12,866 nucleotides of DNA, taken from NCBI GenBank assembly GCA_002389785.1, contig DGQS01000259.1:1-12866 (forward strand), given 5' to 3'. This stretch comes from Bacteroidetes bacterium UBA4408 (GTDB lineage Bacteria > Bacteroidota > Bacteroidia > UBA4408). The stretch's first letter is position 1, and every line of letters begins with the position of its first letter. A model generated the notes under the pieces. The model was given only the letters and a program-made list of their open reading frames with translations. It had not been told where the DNA came from and searched no databases. A program made the position numbers and the translations under genes. Of the stretch, positions 7,667 through 12,866 are shown in pieces.

Positions 7667-8813
7667 TTGCTGGCTCTCCTTTCGTTTCTGCTTCGATTTC
7701 GCGACTTACACTTAACATGATGCCTATGGCGATACTTGAAAAAATAACGGATGTTCCTCCGGCACTAACCATGGGCAAGGGCTGGCCGGTGACGGGAAAT
7801 AAGTGTACCGCTACCCCCATATTTATCATGGCTTGAAATACCAACATAAAACACAAACCAATTGACAATAAACTTCCAAAAGTTTTTGGACTTTTGGTGG
7901 CAATACGAGTTGCCCGGAAGAGCAAAATCATGTATAAAAAAATTACCAAAAAACCACCTAAAATTGAACCATATTCTTCAATAATGATTGCATAGATAAA
8001 ATCAGATGATGCTTGGGGCAAAAAATTTCGCTGCGTTCTTTTACCGGGACCTTTTCCAATTGGACCACCGGTTGCTATGGCTATCATGGCTTGCTCGGCC
8101 TGGTAATTTTCATCACTGTCTCCGCTAACAAAACTTTCCAATCGCGTTTTCCAGGTTTCAACACGATTATTGATATGTGGAAAGGTAAAAACCAAGAGAA
8201 TAAACAAACCCAGAAAAACAATACCACTGGCCACTAAAAGTAAAATATACTTAATGTTTACTCTACCAATAAACATCAGCACCAAACAGGTAACAAACAA
8301 AACTGCTGCAGTAGAAAAATTGGCTGGTAATATTAATCCGCAAATAATTAAAATCGGTGCAACAATCGGAACAAAAGCTTCTTTAAAATCCTTTATTTGA
8401 TCCTGCTTCATGGATAATAATCTTGCAACATATACAACCAATGCTAACTTGGCAAAATCACTTGTTTGAAACGTAAATCCAATTCCCGGAATTGCAATCC
8501 ATCGACTTGCTTCGCCTGCGCTAACACCTTTCACCAAAGTAAAAAGCAATAGCGGCGCTGCCAAAAACACTGCTATTTGAGAGCCTCTTGAGTAATAAGT
8601 GTATTTAATTAAGTGAGTAAAATATATGCAAAGCAGCGACAAGGCAACAAAACCAATTTGTTTAAATAGAAAAAACTCGGTGTTGCCTCCCTTATATTTA
8701 TACGCTAACGTTCCGGAAGCACTGTAAACAACCAGGACCGAAAATATGGATAGCATTACAGCGACCACCCATATTACCTTATCACCACTTAATTTATTTA
8801 AAACCTTGTTCAC
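7659..8813 (-). CDS. ftsW: FtsW, septal peptidoglycan polymerase (SEDS family)
   Basis: FtsW is a polytopic SEDS glycosyltransferase that polymerises lipid II at the septum with its partner class B penicillin-binding protein. The 384 residues show about ten hydrophobic segments, starting at about residues 12-32 after a short polar N-terminus. Family marks are SRWIAIPGIGFTFQTSDFAKLALVVY (103-128), NFLPQASSDFIYAIIIEEYG (263-282), whose Asp (D271) is in the position I take to be the catalytic Asp of SEDS enzymes, and TGQPLPMVSAGGTSVI (342-357). RodA is less likely because of the dcw context. The start codon is GTG (8811-8813): an in-frame TAA lies five codons upstream and the next ATG would remove much of the first helix. 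The gene begins 10 bases after the MurD-like gene, behind an A/T-only leader. Confidence 0.95.
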   Translation of the reverse strand: MNKVLNKLSGDKVIWVVAVMLSIFSVLVVYSASGTLAYKYKGGNTEFFLFKQIGFVALSLLCIYFTHLIKYTYYSRGSQIAVFLAAPLLLFTLVKGVSAGEASRWIAIPGIGFTFQTSDFAKLALVVYVARLLSMKQDQIKDFKEAFVPIVAPILIICGLILPANFSTAAVLFVTCLVLMFIGRVNIKYILLLVASGIVFLGLFILLVFTFPHINNRVETWKTRLESFVSGDSDENYQAEQAMIAIATGGPIGKGPGKRTQRNFLPQASSDFIYAIIIEEYGSILGGFLVIFLYMILLFRATRIATKSPKTFGSLLSIGLCFMLVFQAMINMGVAVHLFPVTGQPLPMVSAGGTSVIFSSIAIGIMLSVSREIEAETKGEPANA

Positions 8814-8823
8814 TTTTTTAAAA

Positions 8824-9369
8824 TTATTTTATTCTCTGATCAAAAAATTCACGAACAGAATTTTTAAAACTATTGCCCCGTACTTCATAATTTTCATATA
8901 AGTCGTAGCTTGGACAAGCAGGTGAAAATAATACTACATCACCCTTTTTTGCCCAATGATAGCTGTATTCAACAGCCTCTTTCATTTCTTTTGCATCCAC
9001 AATAAGCGGCACAATATTTTGGTATTGAAAAATTTTAAACAAGGTGCTGTTGTCCTTTCCCAAACAAATAATAGCTTTTACTTTTTCACGCATGATATCT
9101 GCAAGCACTCCATAATCGTTTCCTTTATCGACACCTCCCACAATCCAGATGATGGGCTTTTCCATTTTTTCCAAAGCCAGCCAAGTACTGTCTAAATCGG
9201 TAGATATACTATCGTTGATGTATTCAACATAGTTAAACTCGCCCACCTTTTCTAACCGGTGTTCAGTGCTATTTAACTCTGTATAATTTTCACGTTCAAT
9301 TTCTTTGCGCATTTGCAAAAGTCTGCGCATATATTCAATCGGATTGGTAGTTATCTTTTTTGATTCCAT
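8824..9369 (-). CDS. Stand-alone MurD C-terminal-domain protein (partial murD paralogue)
   Basis: This intact 181-codon gene matches only the C-terminal part of the adjacent MurD, from about MurD residue 290 to the end. By hand I count about 77 identities in about 137 positions from EHRLE onward. Shared blocks are EHRLE (36-40), INDS (51-54), STW-AL, WIVGGVDKGNDY (75-86), KVKAI-CLGK, IVDA, AKKGD and SPAC-S-DL-ENYE-RG. The UDP-binding domain, the P-loop and the carbamylated Lys region are absent, so it cannot be a ligase on its own. In the NDSKAT motif the conserved Lys is Ile55 (NDSIST), while Lys82, Ser154 and an aromatic at Tyr161, counterparts of D-Glu-site residues in E. coli MurD, are retained. 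The first 20 residues (MESKKITTNPIEYMRRLLQM) partly resemble the end of the central domain. The ATG is 21 bases after the murD stop. Function unknown: a MurD or D-Glu-related regulator, a scaffold, or a decaying duplicate. Confidence 0.9.
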   Translation of the reverse strand: MESKKITTNPIEYMRRLLQMRKEIERENYTELNSTEHRLEKVGEFNYVEYINDSISTDLDSTWLALEKMEKPIIWIVGGVDKGNDYGVLADIMREKVKAIICLGKDNSTLFKIFQYQNIVPLIVDAKEMKEAVEYSYHWAKKGDVVLFSPACPSYDLYENYEVRGNSFKNSVREFFDQRIK

Positions 9370-9876
9370 AAGTAAAAAGTAAAGTGGATATTACAATGAT
9401 TTTACATCTCTCTTAAATTGACGACCACGGTCTTCGTAGTTTTCAAACAAATCGAAACTGCTACAAGCCGGTGATAATAATACGGTGTCGCCCTTTTTTG
9501 CAAGTTTGTAAGAACGTTTAACTGCTTCTTCCGAAGAATGAGCGTCAACAATTATCTCGACTAAATCGGCAAAGGCGTTGTGGATTTTTTCATTTTCCTT
9601 ACCAAGACAAACAATTGCTTTCACTTTATCCTTAACTAATTCCCGCAACATTGAATAGTCATTTCCTTTATCAACGCCTCCTACTATCCACACAGTAGGA
9701 TTTGTCATACTTTCCAGAGCATACCATGTTGAATTAACATTCGTTGCCTTACTGTCGTTTATAAACTCGATGCCATGCACCTTAGTTACAAACTCCAATC
9801 GATGTTCGATATTTTCAAAATCGGCTAGACTTTCGCGCACAATTTCATTGCGTATATCCAAAACTTTGGCAACAAT
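8824..9876 (-). repeat. Diverged tandem duplication of the murD 3' part
   Basis: The murD segment at about 9391-9876 (residues 290-450) is homologous to the neighbouring 8824-9369. In the block WIVGGVDKGNDY the two copies encode the same 12 residues but differ at the third position in six codons (ATA/ATT, GTA/GTG, GGC/GGT, GTT/GTC, AAT/AAC, GAC/GAT). The copies are thus well diverged in DNA while conserved in protein, so the duplication is old, or one copy came from a related genome. Exact breakpoints are not visible. Confidence 0.75.
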
Positions 9877-10743
9877 ACCTGCGGCCATTGAATTGTAAAT
9901 GTTGTGCTTGCCTTGCAAGGCTAAACTGTGTATTGACATAGAGAAGGGTTTATTGTTTATATCCAGGATTAATTCGGTTTCGTTTAAATAGGCCCCATTT
10001 TCAACTTTTTCGTAAATTGAAATGGGAATTAGTTGTGCAGTTATTTTTTGAGATGCAAGGTTCGATTGTATAATTGCATCGTCTTTGCAGTAAATAAATA
10101 CATCTTGTTGCAGTTGATTTTGTGTGATGCGAAATTTTGAATCCACATAATTTTGCAATTCATATTCGTAGCGATCAAGATGATCGGGAGTGATGTTTAA
10201 CAACACAGCAAGATTGATACGTGTTTTAAACATACCATCCAATTGAAAACTGCTTAACTCCAAAACATAGTAATCGAAGTTCGATTCAGCAACTTGTCTG
10301 GCAAAACTTTTTCCAACATTTCCTGCCAATCCAACATTTAATCCGGCCTTAGTAAGGATATGATAAGTAAGCAGTGTGGTAGTTGTTTTTCCGTTAGTTC
10401 CGGTTATTCCTATTAAGGTAGCATGGGTGTATCGCGCAGCAAATTCAATTTCAGATAGTACCGGTTTTCCCTTTTTTAGAAGTGCTTGTACTAGTTCTGC
10501 TTTGTCAGGAATTCCGGGACTTTTAACAACTTCATCTGCAGTTAAAATTCGTTTAGATGTATGTTGATTTTCTTCAAACTCAATTTGATGGCTCAACAAT
10601 TCCTTTTTATACTTCTCTTTAATACTTCCTTGATCAGAAACAAAAACATCAAAACCCATTTTTACTCCCAATACCGCAGTTCCTACGCCACTTTCACCCG
10701 CTCCCAAAACCACTAATCGTTTTTTATTGCTCGTTGTTTTCAT
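9391..10743 (-). CDS. murD: UDP-N-acetylmuramoyl-L-alanine--D-glutamate ligase MurD
   Basis: MurD adds D-Glu to UDP-MurNAc-L-Ala in the cytoplasm using ATP. The 450 residues contain all three domains. The N-terminal UDP-binding domain has LVVLGAGESGVGTAVL (10-25) and VVKSPGIP (72-79). The central ATPase domain has GITGTNGKTTTTLL (112-125), LELSSFQLD (161-169), LNITPDHLDRYE (182-193) and K203 at the position of the carbamylated Lys. The C-terminal domain has EHRLEFV, NDSKATNVNST (329-339) with K332, GGVDKGNDY (355-363) with K359, and SPACSSFDLFENYEDRG (424-440). Every residue I know to matter in E. coli MurD has a counterpart, so this copy should be the active enzyme. It begins 6 bases after mraY. 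Its last domain is repeated in the next gene of the operon. Confidence 0.98.
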   Translation of the reverse strand: MKTTSNKKRLVVLGAGESGVGTAVLGVKMGFDVFVSDQGSIKEKYKKELLSHQIEFEENQHTSKRILTADEVVKSPGIPDKAELVQALLKKGKPVLSEIEFAARYTHATLIGITGTNGKTTTTLLTYHILTKAGLNVGLAGNVGKSFARQVAESNFDYYVLELSSFQLDGMFKTRINLAVLLNITPDHLDRYEYELQNYVDSKFRITQNQLQQDVFIYCKDDAIIQSNLASQKITAQLIPISIYEKVENGAYLNETELILDINNKPFSMSIHSLALQGKHNIYNSMAAGIVAKVLDIRNEIVRESLADFENIEHRLEFVTKVHGIEFINDSKATNVNSTWYALESMTNPTVWIVGGVDKGNDYSMLRELVKDKVKAIVCLGKENEKIHNAFADLVEIIVDAHSSEEAVKRSYKLAKKGDTVLLSPACSSFDLFENYEDRGRQFKRDVKSL

Positions 10744-10749
10744 CCTTTA

Positions 10750-12006
10750 TTAACGAAGTTTTAGTGTAACAAAAGTGAGTATGGCAAGCATCACACCTAC
10801 AATCCAAAAACGGGTAACAATTTTAGATTCGTGAAAACCCAATTTTTGATAATGATGGTGTAAGGGTGACATCTTAAAAATTCTTCGCCCTTCGCCATAT
10901 TTCTTTTTGGTGTATTTGAAGTAACTAACTTGCATCACTACAGATAAATTCTCCACCAAAAAAATTCCGCATAAGATTGGAATCAGTAATTCTTTTCTTA
11001 TGGCCAGTGCATAAACTGCTATAATTCCACCCAATGTTAGGCTTCCTGTATCGCCCATAAATACTTGAGCGGGATACGAATTGTACCACATAAATCCAAC
11101 ACAGGCACCAATAAATGCTCCCATAAATATTACCAGCTCGCCCGTACTTGGTATATACATGATGTTGAGGTAATTGGCAAAAATCATGTTACCTGATACA
11201 TAAGCGAAAATGAGCAAAGTAGCACCAATAATGGCTGATGTTCCAGTGGCTAAACCGTCTAGACCGTCGGTTAAGTTTGCACCATTACTTACAGAGGTGA
11301 TAATTAATATTACGATTGGTATAAAAACCAACCAGCCCCATTTTTCATAATCATCTCCGATAAATGAAATTAGTTTTGAATAATTAAACTCATTATTTTT
11401 CACAAAAGGAATGGTGGTTTTAAGCGATTTTGAAGGGGTTGTTGAGTAGTGTGGCAAATTGCTCGCATTCACATCGTGTGCGAACATATCATTCGCCATT
11501 TCAACTTCCAACGAATTGCATACCTTTTCCTTTATAACTACATTGCTATTAAAATACAGCGTTATACCAACGATTAAACCTAGACCTATTTGTCCGATTA
11601 CTTTGAATTTTCCTTTTAAGCCTTCCTTATCTTTTTTAAACACTTTGATATAATCATCCAAAAATCCAATTGTACCAAGCCAAATTGTTGTGCACAACAT
11701 GAGTATGATGTATACATTGTGAAGCTTTGCAAACAATAAAGTGGGAATCAAGATGGCAGCAATAATTATTAATCCACCCATTGTTGGTGTACCTTGCTTC
11801 TGATTTTGACCTTCCAGTCCTAGGTTTCGGATGGTTTCACCAACTTGCTTTTTACGGATGTATTCAATAATTCGTCTTCCAAAAATCAAAGAAATTAAAA
11901 GCGAAGTGATAATTGCCATAGCTGCCCTGAACGAGATGTATTGAAAAACTCCCGAACCAGGTAAGTCAAAATGTTTGTGCAAATAATCAAATAAGTAATA
12001 AAGCAT
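10750..12006 (-). CDS. mraY: MraY: phospho-N-acetylmuramoyl-pentapeptide transferase
   Basis: MraY is an integral membrane enzyme that transfers phospho-MurNAc-pentapeptide from UDP to undecaprenyl phosphate, making lipid I. Family motifs are GTPTMGGL (72-79), [11 protein letters not shown] (115-125) with the metal-site Asp pair, [12 protein letters not shown] (244-255), [12 protein letters not shown] (316-327) and the cytoplasmic [11 protein letters not shown] (381-391). About ten hydrophobic segments are spread along the chain. At 418 residues it is longer than the 360 of E. coli MraY. The extra length is mostly a polar stretch at about 153-205, after the helix ending LIVGITLYF, which would fall in an extracytoplasmic loop; I believe an insert here is common in Bacteroidota. 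The ATG is 12 bases after the murE stop. An AAGGGA sits just before it, but too close for a normal Shine-Dalgarno spacing. Confidence 0.98.
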   Translation of the reverse strand: MLYYLFDYLHKHFDLPGSGVFQYISFRAAMAIITSLLISLIFGRRIIEYIRKKQVGETIRNLGLEGQNQKQGTPTMGGLIIIAAILIPTLLFAKLHNVYIILMLCTTIWLGTIGFLDDYIKVFKKDKEGLKGKFKVIGQIGLGLIVGITLYFNSNVVIKEKVCNSLEVEMANDMFAHDVNASNLPHYSTTPSKSLKTTIPFVKNNEFNYSKLISFIGDDYEKWGWLVFIPIVILIITSVSNGANLTDGLDGLATGTSAIIGATLLIFAYVSGNMIFANYLNIMYIPSTGELVIFMGAFIGACVGFMWYNSYPAQVFMGDTGSLTLGGIIAVYALAIRKELLIPILCGIFLVENLSVVMQVSYFKYTKKKYGEGRRIFKMSPLHHHYQKLGFHESKIVTRFWIVGVMLAILTFVTLKLR

Positions 12007-12018
12007 TTCCCTTAATTT

Positions 12019-12866
12019 TTAGTCTAATAATTCAAATGAATTTTTCAATTCTTCCAGATCGTCAAATGGATATTTTACACCTTTAATCTCTTGGTATTTC
12101 TCGTGTCCCTTTCCGGCCACCAATATGATATCACCCGGTTGAGCCAAGGAACATGCTGTTTTAATAGCTTCGCGCCTGTCAACTATGGATAGCGATTTTT
12201 TATTGTAAGGAGGAAGAATTCCCTTTTTCATTTGCTCAATTATTTCTTCCGGATTTTCTGATCGTGGATTATCGCTCGTAAGAATCACCTTATCACTTAA
12301 ATCACAAGCAATTTTAGCCATCAACGGTCGTTTCAATGCATCTCTATCGCCTCCGCATCCAACTAAGGTGATTACCTTTTCATTGCCGGTTCGTATATCA
12401 TTAATGGTAGTTAGCACATTTTTCAATGCATCCGGAGTGTGGGCATAATCAATTATCCCAGTAATTTTATTCGCCGAACGCAAATATTGAAACCTTCCTT
12501 CAACAGCATTCAGTGTACTCAATGCAGTTAACACATTGGTTGAATCTTCTTTCAATAAAACTCCAATGCTGTATGCAAGAAGCAAATTGTAAGCATTAAA
12601 GGTGCCTATCAGCTTTGAATAAAATTCCTTTCCATCAATTGTGAGTAGCAATCCTGAAAATTGATTTTCTATAATGCGGCATTTAAAATCAGCCATAGAA
12701 TTTATGGCGTATGTCTTTTTTAGAGCACGTGTATTTTGCAACATCACTTCTCCATTCTTGTCATCCTTATTTACCAGTGCAAATGCTGTAGCAGGAAGGC
12801 CATCGAAAAAACCTTTTTTTGCTTTGATGTAATTATCAAAAGTCTTGTGATAATCTAAATGATCGT
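12019..12866 (-). CDS. murE: UDP-MurNAc-tripeptide synthetase MurE, meso-DAP type (3' part; start outside window)
   Basis: MurE adds the third residue of the stem peptide to UDP-MurNAc-L-Ala-D-Glu. The frame stays open to the right edge. The edge codons read DHLDYHKTFDNYIKAKKGFF, the central-domain motif of MurE, so an apparent start at 12747 (GTG) is only internal. Further motifs are NAYNLLLA at the domain boundary, GRFQYL, IIDYAHTPDALKNVL, LVGCGGDRDALKRPLMA and VAGKGHEKYQE. DNPRSENPEEI, with DNPR at bases 12262-12273, is the sequence that marks meso-diaminopimelate ligases; L-Lys enzymes differ there. About 280 residues are visible of an expected 480-500, so the UDP-binding domain and the P-loop lie beyond the window. 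The gene is complete at its 3' end and mraY follows after 12 bases. Confidence 0.97.
   Translation of the reverse strand, partial: DHLDYHKTFDNYIKAKKGFFDGLPATAFALVNKDDKNGEVMLQNTRALKKTYAINSMADFKCRIIENQFSGLLLTIDGKEFYSKLIGTFNAYNLLLAYSIGVLLKEDSTNVLTALSTLNAVEGRFQYLRSANKITGIIDYAHTPDALKNVLTTINDIRTGNEKVITLVGCGGDRDALKRPLMAKIACDLSDKVILTSDNPRSENPEEIIEQMKKGILPPYNKKSLSIVDRREAIKTACSLAQPGDIILVAGKGHEKYQEIKGVKYPFDDLEELKNSFELLD

Noticed and set aside
8013..8400. Two overlapping + strand open frames (74 and 76 codons) inside ftsW
   Set aside because: They are antisense to membrane-helix coding sequence, overlap each other in different frames and show no family signature.
8824..10743. murD split into two pieces by a frameshift, with 8824-9369 as its real C-terminus
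   Set aside because: The upstream gene already encodes a complete MurD including its own C-terminal domain to residue 450, so the short gene is an extra copy, not a broken-off part.
12019..12747. murE as a short gene starting at the GTG at 12747
   Set aside because: The frame continues without a stop to the window edge and encodes the typical MurE motif DHLDYHKTF, so the true start is outside.

Overview
The window comes from a Bacteroidota chromosome and holds most of a division and cell wall (dcw) gene cluster. Three things point to the phylum: a secreted protein with SprB-type repeats and a type IX secretion (T9SS) C-terminal sorting domain; AT-rich DNA whose start codons mostly lack a well-placed Shine-Dalgarno sequence; and dcw features I associate with Bacteroidota, namely a MraY with an extra loop, a YqeY gene after ftsZ, and no murB or ddl between murC and ftsQ. 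I cannot name a family or genus.

Layout. Bases 2-913 (+ strand) carry the 3' end of a large surface or secreted protein with three SprB-like repeats followed by the sorting domain. A 124-base convergent intergenic region follows, with one rho-independent terminator for each direction. Everything from 1038 to the right edge lies on the - strand as one tightly packed run. In transcription order (right to left) it reads murE (start beyond the window), mraY, murD, a stand-alone MurD C-terminal-domain gene, ftsW, murG, murC, ftsQ, ftsA, ftsZ, yqeY. Gaps are at most 24 bases, and murC/ftsQ and ftsW/murG overlap, so a polycistronic, partly translationally coupled operon is very likely.

How the genes work together. 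MurC, MurD and MurE add L-Ala, D-Glu and (from the DNPR motif) meso-diaminopimelate to UDP-MurNAc. MraY moves the product onto undecaprenyl phosphate to form lipid I, and MurG adds GlcNAc to form lipid II. FtsW polymerises lipid II at the septum. FtsQ, FtsA and FtsZ build and anchor the division machine. YqeY is a conserved passenger of unclear role.

Most unusual item. Bases 8824-9369, between murD and ftsW, hold an intact 181-codon gene that matches only the C-terminal (D-Glu-binding) domain of the adjacent full-length MurD. By hand I count about 77 identities in about 137 aligned positions. It lacks the UDP-binding and ATPase domains and has Ile where MurD has the conserved Lys of NDSKAT. 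The two copies differ largely at synonymous sites within conserved motifs. This looks like an old tandem partial duplication kept under selection, perhaps as a regulatory or scaffolding paralogue rather than a ligase.
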